Of a DNA stretch of 64,000 nucleotides, positions 11,098 to 23,188 are shown piece after piece. The DNA is from Panagrolaimus kolymaensis. Lineage: Eukaryota; Nematoda; Chromadorea; Rhabditida; Panagrolaimidae. Made by a program: the position numbers and the translations under genes. Below the pieces are notes generated by a model. The model was not told the DNA's origin. It saw nothing but the letters and a program-made list of their open reading frames with translations, and did not search any database. Each line of letters starts with the position of its first letter. Position 1 is the first letter of the stretch. The stretch is taken from assembly GCA_028622995.1 (NCBI GenBank), contig JAJQJQ010000089.1:186001-250000 (forward strand), given 5' to 3'.

Positions 11098-11623
11098 GGA
11101 CAGAAGTTTTTTGACTAACATGATATTGTAACAGACTCAAGCGAAAACAAATGTCACATCATCCTTTTTTGTTTGTAATTGGAAAAATAGTTTTGCGTAC
11201 TTTTCTTGTCCAAATTAATAGCACTCGACAAAAAAAACAAACTCATCAACGAAAAACATGAAAAGGTTCATCTGCTGCTATTATTTTACAATATGAAACT
11301 AACAATATTCTCTAAGACATAACAATAAATTTCATACTTTTGGGTGCTGTCGCTGGTCTTTGAAATTTGTTAACGTACTACATGCTATTGCATCAATAAA
11401 CCACAATCTTCAAAAATTATTATTCAAGCATAACCACAAAATGTTCTCGCATTTCAAACCCTTTTTTTCCTTCAAACATCAATAAAAAAACAAAACTTTA
11501 TTCAAAAAAACATAAGACAATACAATATTACAAAAAATAACAAAAATTTTCGACAAAAAATAACAGAAAAACACAAGTCAATAATTGTAAACAAATTTGA
11601 AATAATAAAGAAACAACACGAAA
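11098..11623. other. Intergenic and Argonaute 3' flank
   Basis: AT-rich, without a convincing gene. The last 100 bases are the probable 3' UTR of the minus-strand Argonaute. An 80-aa frame at 11578-11820 merely overlaps its last exon. Confidence 0.5.
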
Positions 11624-14600
11624 TTAGGCGTTGATTCTTTTGTCGCGGAGGAATTCAACATTTGAGAAGTTGAATTTGACACTTCGATCATAGTACGAGC
11701 TTCCACTTTGACCATTTTGACCATCGGTTGAGCCAAGTTCACTTCCTTTGCCATTTGTTCCATTTGATTTATCGTCGTTGCCATTGCTAGAAGCACTGAA
11801 AAATAAACTTTGAGTAACAAAAATGAAAGAGATACGCTTACTCATTAACATTGTAAAGCTGGCGGCCACGTTCAGCATATCGATTGGCAATGAAGACTGG
11901 AGCAGGTAAAGATGTTGGCGAAGTAACAATTTGGAAATCGTAGCAAAGTGCATTGGTCCATCGCTCAAACATATCAAGAGTGGCATCCTTCTCCGTGGTG
12001 TGGATCACTGTGTACTTTGGAGTCTTTGCAGTACCCTAAAAATATAAATAACGATAAGAGAAAATACAAAAAAAATATCTTACTTGAATGGCAAGATGAG
12101 CATTCAGATAGAATTCCGAGTACTTATGATGAACAACAGTAGTATCGACGACTGTACCAGGACGGATATTTTGATCGGATGCTCGGTCTCTTGGATTGAT
12201 CTGAAAATAAAACATATAAATGTAAGAACAAGAAATTTAACGGCTTACATTGTTCTTGAAAAATCTGGTGGAGTGCATTTTAGATGGAATGATTACAGAG
12301 AATGGTGCACCTGGAGCATGTTTGCCAATAATAGAAGATAAAATTCTGAAAATAATAATGGTAAGTATGCTTGAAACAAAAGATTCAACTTACGGAATTT
12401 CATACCGAATGACGTCACCAAATTGTCCTTCTGAGCAGCCATTTCGATAAATGATGACGCGTGTTGGATGATAACCACGATTCTTTTTGAAGCGTTCGAA
12501 AACTTCATCCAAGAGTTTGTCAAGAACAGTTACCTAAAAAAATTAACACATAAGAATGTAAAAAATCCAAAAAAACGTTTTACTTTTTCGTCGCTAAAAA
12601 GTGGTTGATAGAAAAAGTTGCCGATAAATTCATTAGCGTTCTTTCCATCATTTGCTGCGAATCCAAGTACAGACACGTTACCACCAGCACCAATGCCATT
12701 GAGATTTCCACCGAGTGCACCAGCAGGATGATTCATACCAAGTCCAATGAAACAAACGCGATCATCGATTTTATAGTTTGGCAAGCTGATATTGTAGTTC
12801 AATCCTATAATCAAAACATTAAAAAGTTGAAGTGTAATAAAAGTTTATACATACCACCGAGTTTGATATTGGTCTTTGCAACGATATTTTCCATAATAAG
12901 TGGACCTTTCGTCAAAACTTTAAGAATTGTTTGAGTTTTGATACATTGGGAGATGACACCATACTTCCGTTCATATCCTTTGATGATAGCTAAAACGCAT
13001 TGATAATGAAAATTTCAACACTAATTAAAAAAAACATACGGTGAAGACGGGTTTCTTCATCGGGATGACCAATAAGAATAAAGTTGAATTGTTCTTCTCG
13101 AGCATTAGCAAAGACTTCTTCAAGTTCCTGACCATTATCAGTATTGACTTCCCAGACACCCATAAGATTTTCAATTTGCATGCCGCGGTCAGCACATTCT
13201 TGAACAAATTTTTTAACAAATTCACTAAAAATAAATGCTAAGTTAAATAATACTAAAACGATTTTAAAGACTTACATATATTTATCCAAATGCATAGGTC
13301 TTTGACAACCATTTCTTAAAAGAATAGCAACCCAAGCATTGCAAGAAGCTGGAAGAACATAACGATGCTGTCTAACAGGTTTCCATCTACCATCAAGAGG
13401 TTTAACAATTCCATTTAAGTAGCTGATTTGAGGAGGTGAGAGGATTCGGGCTTGAACACTAACAGCATCAGGCATAACTTCAAGATTTGCACTTCCACAA
13501 AAACCATCGTTTTGAAAATTGAAAGCACCATGACATCGTTGAATCTCTTGAGCCTTTTGTGAAGGTGGTACAGCACATGCCTAAAAAACATTAAAGTAAA
13601 TCAACAAACTTTAATAAACTAAAACATACTTTAACAATAACAGCAATATTTTCAGATGAAAGTTTCTTACACCTTTGATTGTCAGCGATTTGTAGAACTT
13701 CGATAGGATAAAATAATTCTCTGCCACGGACTTTACAAAGCTAAAAAGTTAAACAATAGAGAACAAAATCTATAAAATCATCAAACATACAACTAGAGGC
13801 CAATCTGGAAATCGCAAGGTATTCTTATACTTTTGTTGAAAATATTCATAAACACTAAGGTCATTGCCATCATCGGTTTTGAAGGTTTGCTCATGAGCAT
13901 TGTGAGTGTGCAACTTTGAGATAATAATAGGAATTTCATCACGATGCATTTGTAAAACGACGAGACCTGAAATATTGCCATGATTTAAAACAACTATTTT
14001 GTACAATTACTTTTGAATAACGGCATCAAAGCATTCCAATGACGTTGTGTAAAATGTTGAGATGTACCAAGCTCTTGCAGGACCAAGTCAACGCAATTTT
14101 TCGGATAATAGAAAGGCGTCTTTTTTGCTGAAAAACAAAAATCATTGAAAAAATAAAGGAATTTAAAAGCTTACAATCGATAACCAGAGCAGCAACGCCT
14201 TTTTCACGAGGACCTTCGAGGCTGAAAAAGAAATATTAATTATTCGTTCATCATAACATTTCCATGCAAAGTAAAACATCATGAATGAGCAGACTTACCA
14301 TACGACGTTCTTCGATGCAGCAGGACACAAATATTTGGCATTGTCAAGAGCATGAATATTGAAGTCATACTATAAAAAAGATGATTATAAACAATCAACT
14401 AAAATGGAAAGCTTACGTTTTCAGGGATCATGAAGTTTGTCTTTTTTGCCTCGAACATGACATGCTCATCCGGATGTTCCGCAGCTTGTCGCGAAGTAGC
14501 CAATTCCAAAAATCGTGTGACGCTTGTGTTAGCTTCAGAAAGATCAGAACAATAAGAAGCGACGAAATCTCGGATATTGAATTCATTTTCTTTTGGTTGC

Positions 14601-15336
14601 TTAATAACGAGTAAAACACGATATAGACGACCAATCAAAGCCATTGTTTCATCCGTAGTAAGTTCGATAGCCTCTTCAGGAACGTTGATATTGACAAGAG
14701 AGAACAATGTAGCTGAATAATCATAACAGAAGAGCTCGACATCATTGCCAAAAACATCCGGAAATTTTTCGATGAATTTATTCATTAATGTTCGGTGCAA
14801 TTCTCTGTGCTCGCGAACATAAAAATCAAGAGGTTTTCTTTTACCATCGACTTCTGGAACCAATGGAATCAGTTGACCAGCATTAGAACCATTTTCGAAA
14901 ACTTTGTAGAAATCACAATGATAATGGTAAATCGTAACAGGCTGAAAGAAAAACGTCAATATTATGTATACAATAAGAAAGCATTTTACCTTTGAACGAA
15001 TACCATAAACATTGGTACGAACTTCACATGTTTGATCGCCATCGAGCATAGTTCCACGAGAAACGGTATTCTTGTCCAATGCAACAGCTTCTGCAGGTTC
15101 CAGATGAAGTCTTTCGAGAGCTTTTTGTGCAGCGTTTGACGCTGGTGAACTTCCATTCATAGATTCCTAAATATCAAAGTTTAATTGAGGACTATATACA
15201 AAACAAGGTTTAAATAAGAGACACTTACCGGCTCACCATCTTGATGTCCATTACCACTATCACTTTTCGATGAAGGAGGACGTGGAGGAGACCCATTTCC
15301 TGAGCTTGAATCACTTGCGGGTTTGATTAACTGCAT
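11624..15336 (-). CDS. WAGO-class Argonaute with lost slicer residues
   Basis: About 17 exons on the minus strand give roughly 960 aa. The ATG at 15336 follows TTTTTTAG, a likely trans-splice acceptor. The N-terminus is Ser/Pro/Gly-rich (GSPPRPPSSK). The PAZ end is seen at RELFYPIEVLQIADNQR, the L2/MID entry at LSPPQISYLNG and GRWKPVRQHRYVLP, and the PIWI domain at CFIGLGMNHPAG, VIIYRNGCSEGQFGD and PAPVFIANRYAERGRQLY. In slicing Argonautes those three PIWI positions are Asp (GADVTHP), Asp (YRDG) and His (YAH); here they are Gly, Asn and Asn. This loss and the GGLNYNI segment are typical of worm-specific WAGOs, which bind RdRP-made secondary siRNAs and silence genes or transposons without cutting. 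It ends in a Gly/Ser/Asn-rich insert and a short conserved tail. Which WAGO subgroup, nuclear or cytoplasmic, is not clear. Confidence 0.93.
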
Positions 15337-16674
15337 GATAACGATTCGTAAACTAAAAAATAAGAAAGCTTAATTAAAAAATAATTTACGTAATAATCGA
15401 AACACGTATTTTCATTCAAACTTTTGAAGTTAGAAAAAAACAAAGTCATCAACAAAAAAGTTGTTTGAATGAAAGTAAAAATTTAGGTAAAGTATTTGTT
15501 CTCTCTCTTTTTCTTACTGTAGCGACCGTGAATAAATAATTCGTTACAAGAATCGAATGTTTTGAAATCGTCTGCTTTCAAAAAAATAAAAAAGCGAAGT
15601 AATCGTTCATGGACTTTACTGAAAATCATTGTTTACTATTTATTAACATTTATCCATACTTATGTAATTGTTACGTCATCTTTAATTATGGTGCTAAAAG
15701 TTTTATTGTTATTTCTGAAAGTTGGCTTTGCATCAAACAATTTCAAATTTTTTTTGTGAAGGCTGTGATTTCAAAATTCTAAACAAAAAATTTAGCTATG
15801 TATGTCTTGGAGAATCCCTTGCAAGAATGGAACTTTTCTTATTTCGCCCAATAGCAAAATGATTTCGTTTCCCTTTATTTTTTATAAAAAAAGAAAAAAA
15901 CAAATCTTTTCTTCATTTAATTTTTTTTGTTCTTTTCGCAATTTTTACATATCCATTTTTTATTTTTTATGACCCTCGAAGATTAACGTCCTCGTTGATT
16001 AACCTTATTGTACTGGGGAAAAAAAATTAATCCAATAAATAAATGGTATTATTTAATTCCGAAATACATTGTAAAATATAATTAACAAACAAAAAAGCAA
16101 GAAAAAAGGTTTTAAAATATTCAAAAAGAAAAATATTTGCGAAAAAAAGTGTTTGTAAAATGTTTTTTTTTTTGGAAACAGCTCACTCAAGTTATTGGGA
16201 AAGACTTTTATTTCTTTTCATATACCACTTGTTAAGTCCGTCATCTCACGACAAAAACAACAAAAAAAATCAATAATAAAAAAAACTCAGCATGCATGAA
16301 GAAGAGAAAAGCATGAAACTCTTTTCTATCCAAAAAAATTTTTGAAGCAATTTTTATTATTTCATTCTAAAAAATTATATAGAAGATTTACAGAAGAAAT
16401 ATAAAATTTTATTTTTTACATCATGTCAAAAACATTACTTGGTGTCCATTCAAACTAAAATCATAAAATCCCTTCCATTTTTCTTATTTACATCCTTTTT
16501 TTGTGAGGAAAAAATGGTGTTTTTTGTTGCTACTCTTCTTATCAATATTTTTTCAATTTCTTAATAATATTATTAATGCCACTCAGATGAAAAAAGATGA
16601 ACAAAAAAGATATAAAATATTCAAATTAAATATATGTATTAAAAAATATATATATCAAAATACCAAAACAATGG

Positions 16675-16890
16675 GATTTTTGGGTGGACAACAACAGCAG
16701 TGCGTATCTTTCTTATTGCCAACTCATTTTCCTTCCATAAACAACAATGGTTTCTCTTTTTTTTATGGGTCAAACGGCGCAAAAAAGAAATCAATAAAAA
16801 GACTTTCTAGTTGGTTAACAAAAAAGGTCACCTTTTGTTAATTATTTGTGAGGCGAAGAATTTTTTTGTTAGTTCTTGCAAAAAATAATT
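16675..16890 (+). repeat. Diverged direct repeat, unit 1
   Basis: It shares with unit 2 the strings ATGGGTCAAACGGCGC, AAGAAATCAATAAAAAGACT, GAGGCGAAGAA and TTAGTTCTTG in the same order and at similar spacing. It looks like an old tandem duplication of noncoding DNA. Confidence 0.65.
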
Positions 16891-17204
16891 TTTTTCTTTC
16901 TCATTTACCAATAGATCATTAAAAAAACCATTATTTTATATTAATTATGCATAGACACATGGAACAGCGCTTTCTTCACAACTTTTAATTCAATTAACCA
17001 CCACATTTTTTTATTAAACAAACTCAAAATATATGTAATTAATGGTTTCATTCATACTTAATAATGTGATAAGTATGTAAAGATTCATTATAATTTTTAA
17101 AAAAACGCTGACCAAAACATTAACAAAAAAGCTTTAAAATATTCAAAAACAATTTTAAAAAATCGAAAGGCTAAATAAAAGAAAGCAATCTTTGTTTGGA
17201 AAAA

Positions 17205-17420
17205 AATATTGTGTCTCTTTCCTGCACACTCATTTTTCTTTCCATCTTCAACGGTGATTTATCTTTCCTGTTGTTGGTTGCATGGGTCAAATGGCACAAA
17301 AAAAAGAAATCAATAAAAAGACTTTTAAGGTTGCAAAAAAAATGTTGCCAATTTGGTAATAAGTATTTATGAGGCGAAGAAAGACTTTTTATTAGTTAGT
17401 TCTTGTCAATAAATTTTTTT
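17205..17420 (+). repeat. Diverged direct repeat, unit 2
   Basis: This is the second unit of the noncoding repeat, with ATGGGTCAAATGGCAC, AAGAAATCAATAAAAAGACT and GAGGCGAAGAA at corresponding places, roughly 530 bp downstream of unit 1. Confidence 0.65.
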
Positions 17421-17509
17421 TGAAAAAGGCGTGTTTTAAAATAAATAATAATAAATAAATTATTTGGTTAAAATGATTTATAATTTATTATATGTAATAA
17501 TCACACAAA

Positions 17510-18399
17510 TTAAATGTAAAAAGCAACTACAAAAGTTAAAAGAAATATGGCAACATTGTGCTTGCTTTCACAGCTATTTGTTGATGGCAAATTTCGTATA
17601 CCAACCTTAAAAAATAATTAAAGATTTTATATGTTTAAAGAAATAAAGATGCTCACAATGTGCCTTAATTTTTCAATGGTATTGCATTTATTCTTTTTAC
17701 ATTTACATTGAATAATCAAACTTTGTGGAGGAATTAAATAGCCACCAATTTTATGTGAATCATTATTTGGCATTGTTTTCCAACATTTTGGATAAGCATA
17801 AAATAAAATCTTTTTAGTTTTAAAATCGAGCAGCATGGACTTGTGAATTTGGTAGTTAAATCGTTTTCTAAGCTGAAAATTGGAAAAAAATAAATGTTAA
17901 AAACAAAAGTTTGATACAACGCAAAAAATTTAAAAACTTTTACTGATTAGTCAAAAGAAAGGCAAACGGAGTTTAAAACTCACAGATTCACAATACCCTA
18001 CTTCCCAAATGGATCCATTTTGTAATTTAGCATAAAACATTCCGCAAAGCTTACATTTTCTATAATAAAAAAAGTTTAATCTTTTCCAAAAAAATAAAAC
18101 TTTCATAAAAAAAATATTGGACTCCATCGAATAAAAATGCTCGATAGTTTTCATCAAAAAAAAGACAACATTTTTTGTTGCATCAAGCGCTTCATGCTTC
18201 ATTTTTTCTTCCTCCAAAAAAAAACATTAATATACCTTATTTTATCCATTTTTGTATTTCGTTTCACAAAAGTTTGATTATTTTTATATTCATAAGTTAA
18301 GCAACGTGGTGATCCTCCAGCAGATACAATAACCAGCAAAAAAGAAAAAGTTAAACATAATAATAACATTAGCTCATGCATAGTTTTAATTAAACACAT
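17510..18399 (-). CDS. Probable GPI-anchored Ly6-like cysteine-rich protein
   Basis: Four exons join in phase (introns near 18235-18065, 17975-17890 and 17657-17608) to give about 180 aa. The start may be 18399 or the inner Met at 18381 (MHELMLLLCLTFSFLLVIVS, a signal peptide). The mature part has cysteines at PRCLTY, KCKLCG, GYCES, PKCWK and CKCKKNKCN. The last, CxC(x4)CN, resembles the closing motif of Ly6/uPAR three-finger domains. It ends in a hydrophobic stretch (NVAIFLLTFVVAFYI) with no cytoplasmic tail, the hallmark of GPI attachment after the SCESK region. It would be displayed on the outer cell surface. Nematodes have many such proteins, and the specific partner cannot be inferred. 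Confidence 0.68.
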
Positions 18400-18439
18400 A
18401 AATTTGTTTTCAAAAAATTCTTATAAAACACCAAAAAAA

Positions 18440-21305
18440 TTATGAATCCATAAATTGATTCATGTCAAAAATTGTTTGAATCATTCATTGTTTTTTGTTG
18501 TTGCTTATTTTTGATTGTGTATGGAAAAGAAAAACGCTCCAATTAAAACTTTAAAACTTTTTAATTATTTCAAACAAACAAAAAAGAAAGGAATAAAGTC
18601 TCAAACTTTTAGCTTGAAAAACAACAAATATCATCAAAAGTCAGTTGAAAATATAATTAAACGCCGAATACAATCCTTTTATCATTTCCATTGAAATCCA
18701 ATGATAGGGTTAAGGCAGTTATCAAACTCGTAATTTAGTTATAAGAATTCGAAAAGAGTAAAGTCAAGCATCACCAAAGCCAAGAAAAAAATAGTTTTAA
18801 ACATAATCGAAAAATACATAAGTAAAATCATTTCAAAAAAGAACACAACAATTTTCAAAGAAATTTTATTGCAAGTTTACACAAATAAATATAAACTAAA
18901 ATACATAATACAGTTAACCATTTGAAATTCCACCAGCATGTTTAATATTCTGCAACACCAATCTTCCATTTCATCTTCTTTAGTTGCATCTTATTTCTTT
19001 TCTTGAGGTTTAGATGATTCATCTTTTGGTTTTTCAATGTTGTTATTTTCGACTTCAGAAATTACAGGAGCTGCTTTGATTTCAGGTGCTTGAGGTTGAT
19101 CGACAAGAGCTTCTTTGATTTCACCATTCTTTTTTTCTTCAACTTTCATAGCATGATGATTGTCTTCTTGAGTTCCATCTTCTTTAAGCTTTTCATCCTT
19201 CTTTGCTGTTGATGCTTCCAACTTTGGTTCATCTTTTGGCTTTTCATTCGCTTCATTTTTGATTTCAGAGATTGCTGGAGGATGATTGATTTGAGGTGCT
19301 TTATCTTGGTCAGTAGCTTCTTTAGGTGTAATTGTTGCTTCATCCTTCTTTTCTGATTTCACTTCTTTTGGTTTTGATCCAATCTATAAAAGCTTTCATT
19401 ATAGGAAATATTTAGATTACAGTATGGTGGTACCTTGGGCTTTGAGCATGTGCAACCAAGCTTCCAAAAGGGCAAGATTAACCTTCCCCAATAAAAACGA
19501 TTACTAACCTCTTCATGTCCATTAGCAAAATCTTCCAATTTTTCTTTTGGTGAAATAATAGGTGAATCATGTGAATCATGTGAATCATTGGCAGATGTAA
19601 AATTAATTACACGTGCAGCAACATCGATTATAGGTGAAGAAGATAAAGCTGTATCAAGTTTCTTTTTGGATGGAGGCATGGCTTCACCGATCATTTCTTT
19701 TGAGTCAACTTTTTCTTTATTTCCTTGTTGTTTTCCATTTTTATCATGAGTTAAATGACCATCAGCAGGAGAAGATTTGGATGCTTGTTTGAGAAGTTCG
19801 AGTTCTTCAGCAGAAAAAGAATTTAGTACAGGAATTTTGATTGGAGGAGGAGGAGTTGCAAAATCAAAAAGAGAAACAAATTCAGTAGGACGTCCTTTGA
19901 AAGCCACGGAATTTTCTATGATTGGTGTCGCTGTTGAAGCTGGCGAAATTGATGAATCAGTCATAGTCTGAAAAAACATCTAAAAATTAATGGAATTTAA
20001 AGTTAGATGCACCTATAACTCAAATTCTTAGATAAAAAATAAACTTACAGCAGCTGTAGGTGGACTTGCCATATCAAAGAAACCATGCATTGGTGGAGCA
20101 AAAGATGTTTCAAACGCTTTAAAGTAATAACAATCAAGATCATATGGTTTTCCATTGATTAAAGCATATTGTCCGTCTAAAAAAACAACGTTCATTAAAG
20201 AGTTGATGTATAAATAAAACACAAACATACCTTGAAATGGAGCTTTGCATTTTTCACATACGAAGCAATTATGATGCATTCGATTTCCTTCACTTTCAAT
20301 GCAAGTTTCAAAGAGAGGTTTATGACAAACAGTGCATAGTTGATGTTCTGATTCCATATGACAGTCCAGACATAAAGCTTCCTTCTCATTTTCACCAGCA
20401 GCAATAAATGGACGATGTTCATCACCAACTGCAACATGACATTTGATACAAACGAGATGAGAACGATGCCAAATATCGTCTAAAGCATAAATTGCATTAT
20501 CCTAAAAGGTGAATAATATTATAATAGCAAAAGTTAAAGATAAATAAATATGTAAACATACACTTCGAACATCTCTTTCTGTAATAGCTCGAGAACATCC
20601 TTTGCACGAGAAAACCCATCGTTGAACTTCTGCAGAATTCCAACCACTTGTTGATGATTTTGATGAAGTTCGATTGTTGAATGGTCGTCGACGAAGAAAT
20701 CGTTTGTGAATATGTCTTCTTGAAACATTTCTTTCAGCTGAAGGTTTACCATAAAAATGATGAAGAAACTTTGACAATGTTTTTCCAATCACACTGAAAG
20801 CTGATGAATTTGTTGAAGCAGTGAAACCAGAGGAAGTTGAAGCATGCGATGTTGATGAAGATCTATCCAAACGTGATGGAGGATGAGCAGTTGTCACAGA
20901 TGGTGAAGAAGTTGACGATGTTTCCATTCCATCATTTCTTGCTGTTGAGCATTCAGAAATTCTAGGCGAAGTTTGAGGAGGAGTTCCATTCGACATCTTT
21001 CCTTTGTGTCGTCGTCGATTGAAAAGTGAAGAAAAGTTTATGAAAACATAAAAAAAGTTGATGACGTTGAAAAATGAAGATTCAAAATTTGCATTTTGCT
21101 TTTCAAAGTTTCTAACAAAAGAAAATTTGCGTTGATGATATAAGTTTGATTCAAACAAAAAAGGAGCAATGAAAGAAAAAGTTTGTGACAAAAGTTTTTT
21201 GTGTCCCTAAAACTTTTCTGATTGAAGCTTGGGAAAGAAAAGGCGGCAAAAGATACTGCTTTTTCATCGATGTTGAAACTTGATGCATTTTTTTGATCGT
21301 TCACC
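18440..21305 (-). repeat. Inverted duplication, arm 1 (holds LIM gene copy 1)
   Basis: About 2.85 kb of the minus strand here matches 54835-57690 on the plus strand. Exons, introns, 5' flank (GTTTCAACATCGATGAAAAA region) and 3' flank (GTTAACTGTATTATGTATTT) are all included. Coding parts are near-identical, and flanks carry small indels and scattered substitutions. Confidence 0.92.
18991..20996 (-). CDS. Two-LIM-domain protein, copy 1
   Basis: Six or seven exons give about 530 aa. The ATG at 20996 was chosen because the gene's second copy conserves the frame from here. The N-terminus is Ser/Thr-rich followed by a basic stretch (SRRHIHKRFLRRRP). LIM1 starts CKGCSRAITERD and continues WHRSHLVCIKC and LCLDCH; LIM2 starts CTVCHKPLFETC and continues MHHNCFVCEKC and YDLDCYY. 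Both have the usual eight zinc ligands. LIM domains are protein-binding modules, often at actin-adhesion sites or in the nucleus. A Pro/Ser-rich middle (KEKLEDFANGHEE) leads to a Lys/Glu-rich tail with two related units (ISEIKNEANEKPKDE and ISEVENNNIEKPKDE). Two in-frame acceptors 12 nt apart precede TMTDSS. The SHD triplet is repeated here but not in copy 2. No close named relative is recognised. Confidence 0.85.
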
Positions 21306-21683
21306 ATTATTTAGTAGTTATGGAGTTATTTATTTACATTAAATAAAAAATACGTATTTTTTAAAAAGTTATGATATTATTTAGTTATAAATCCCTAAAT
21401 GATTAAAATGAATAATAATGGAAGCAGCTTAAGCTTCAAGCCTAAATTTTGATTGTTGTCTTTTTCGCTTTTGTCATAATCTCTATCTATAATCTTTTAC
21501 TCTTGTTGTGTTTTCCAGCTGATATCTGCTAATAAATATTTTGTTATTTATTCATCATCTGAATACACTCTGCCTTAGCACCCATAGATTGTTAAAGTTT
21601 TTGTTTTAAATTAATTTTATTATTTATTACATCAAACACATACAAATAATATCAATGACAAAAAAATCAAAATAATATAATTA

Positions 21684-22237
21684 TTATAATGGTGTGATGG
21701 TGAGATTTCCACGCAAATAGAATGCTTTGATATCATCAGGATTGCCAGCCTTTGCCATGGTTTTAGCGACTTGTTCTTTAGCTTTGCGGATACTTTCTTC
21801 AAGATCATGACCAATAACGAAATCATCACCAGCAGCAGCGACATCATGACGACGTTCATCTTCATCTTCAACTTCACGCTTCTTACGACCACTTGTGACA
21901 GCTTGAACGTTTTGAACGACATCAATATTGTGAGGTTTTTTGAAGTCTTCGGTGGTCTAAAAAATATAAGTCCTTTAATATTGAAGATGACAAAAAAAAA
22001 ACTTACATCCAAATATTCTTGGAACAATTTTTCAAGTTCTTTAACATCAACAGTATGAATGATGGTGCTGATTGGAACACGTAAGTTCATTTGATGGCGA
22101 TCAAAGACATCTGCGATTTCTTTTTGCTAAAATATTTAATATGATTCGAAAATGAAAAATAAAATAAAACATACAGAAAGAACAGATGTTGTTGAAATTG
22201 CCAAGAAGCAGAGCATGAGTTTGTTGAAGAGAAGCAT
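21684..22237 (-). CDS. Secreted proprotein with KKR cleavage site
   Basis: Three exons give about 150 aa. The protein starts with a signal peptide (MLLFNKLMLCFLAISTTSV) and continues QKEIADVFDRHQMNLRVPIS and a conserved-looking amphipathic segment (VKELEKLFQEYLD). Next come SGRKKREVEDEDERR, a dibasic furin-like site before an acidic block, and a helical C-terminus ending LTITPL. Both introns have canonical borders (GTATGTTT/TTTAG and GTAAGTTT/TTTTTAG) and keep phase. The layout suits a processed secreted factor or enzyme propeptide, but I recognise no domain. A (GAC/GAT)n microsatellite sits just upstream at 22285-22315. It is divergent from the small secreted gene at 22880. Confidence 0.75.
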
Positions 22238-22879
22238 TTTGAATGAAGGTTGTTGTTGTTGCAGCAAAACTACGTACGAACAGACGAGACGACGACGATG
22301 ATGATGACGACAGCGAAATGCGACGAAATAATGATGATTTTATATTTTTTCATTTCTTATATATCTTTTTTGAGGCATCAAAAATAAAAAGGGCGATTAA
22401 GCAAATTTCACATCAGTGCATCAAAAAAAAAATGAATCAAAACCAAACGCATTGAAAGTTGGGCAAAAAAAAGTGAAATAGTTTTTGGATTTACCGTCGT
22501 CGCTTATGTTCTCATACGTTAAAAGGATTATTATTTATTTCTGCTATTTACTTGAGATGTAAGAAGCAGGCAGCAAAATGGATAATGATGCTTTCATGAA
22601 TGTTGTTGAAGCTTGATGCATTTTTTTTGGTCGATCACAAATAAATTTTTTGTTCACATTTTTTTAATAACTTTTTGAGAGAATTTTTTTAATGAACATA
22701 TTCAAAACAAAATTGATTCATTCCTTGAAAATTCAAAGACTGAATAGTAAACGTTTTTAAAATTCTTTTACAAAAATTTTGTTAAAAACAAAAACAAGTT
22801 TCTTGAATATTTAAGCCATTCTAAAAAATTATGAAAGAATCATAATTGTGTTTAGCACTTTCGAGTTGGCACCTCAAAG
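22238..22879. other. Divergent promoter region with GAC/GAT microsatellite
   Basis: It separates the minus-strand proprotein and the plus-strand small secreted gene. It holds a GAC/GAT microsatellite (22285-22315) and, at 22591-22639, a roughly 45-bp sequence also found just upstream of both LIM copies. Confidence 0.55.
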
Positions 22880-23188
22880 ATGAAGTATTTCTTTTGCTTC
22901 GTTGCTTTGTCCCTAATCGCGGCTTGTTTAATGTCAAAGTTGCCTGCTGAAGTTGGAGAATTAACAGCAAAATTTGAAAATGGTGAAATTTCCAAAAACC
23001 AATTTATTGATGAAATCCATCAATTAATTAATAAACAAAATGATGAAGGAATTATTCGTGAACTCAAAGAATTGCTCAATGAAGTTGAAAAAGATCCTTC
23101 ATTCGTCGATAAACTCGGCAAACATTTGGAAAATTTTGGTAACACAATTAAAAATCAAGTTGATAAGCTATTTAGTTGGATGGGCTAA
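22880..23188 (+). CDS. Small helical secreted protein (102 aa)
   Basis: This is a single-exon gene with a signal peptide (MKYFFCFVALSLIAACLMS) followed by a cysteine-free mature chain rich in Glu, Lys, Asn and Leu. The mature chain is expected to form two or three amphipathic helices (ELTAKFENGEISKNQFIDEI, then LKELLNEVEKD and LENFGNTIKNQVDKLFSWMG). The strong signal peptide and small size suit an effector, lipid-binding or antimicrobial-like peptide, but no family is recognised. A broken paralog lies at 10948, with the same 5' flank, so the gene family duplicates locally. The start has only a few bases of consensus context (CTCAAAGATG), which is shared by both copies. Confidence 0.8.
   Translation: MKYFFCFVALSLIAACLMSKLPAEVGELTAKFENGEISKNQFIDEIHQLINKQNDEGIIRELKELLNEVEKDPSFVDKLGKHLENFGNTIKNQVDKLFSWMG

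Larger units (their letters stand above)
15337..17509. other. 2.2-kb gene-poor AT-rich spacer
   Basis: It lies between the 5' end of the Argonaute and the 3' end of the Ly6-like gene. No frame has coding-like composition; a 112-aa frame at 16503 is low complexity. The only structure seen is a diverged direct repeat (16675-16890 and 17205-17420). The first 500 bases are the likely Argonaute promoter. Confidence 0.5.

Noticed and set aside
16503..16841. 112-aa open frame in the Argonaute-Ly6 spacer
   Set aside because: Composition is Lys/Asn/Ile/Phe runs typical of AT-rich noncoding DNA, and there is no family resemblance or splice structure.
20502..21191. N-terminal extension of the LIM protein (MSQTFSFIAPFLFE...)
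   Set aside because: The sequence upstream of ATG 20996 is open only by chance; copy 2 has indels and a different sequence there, whereas both copies agree from MSNGTPPQ on.
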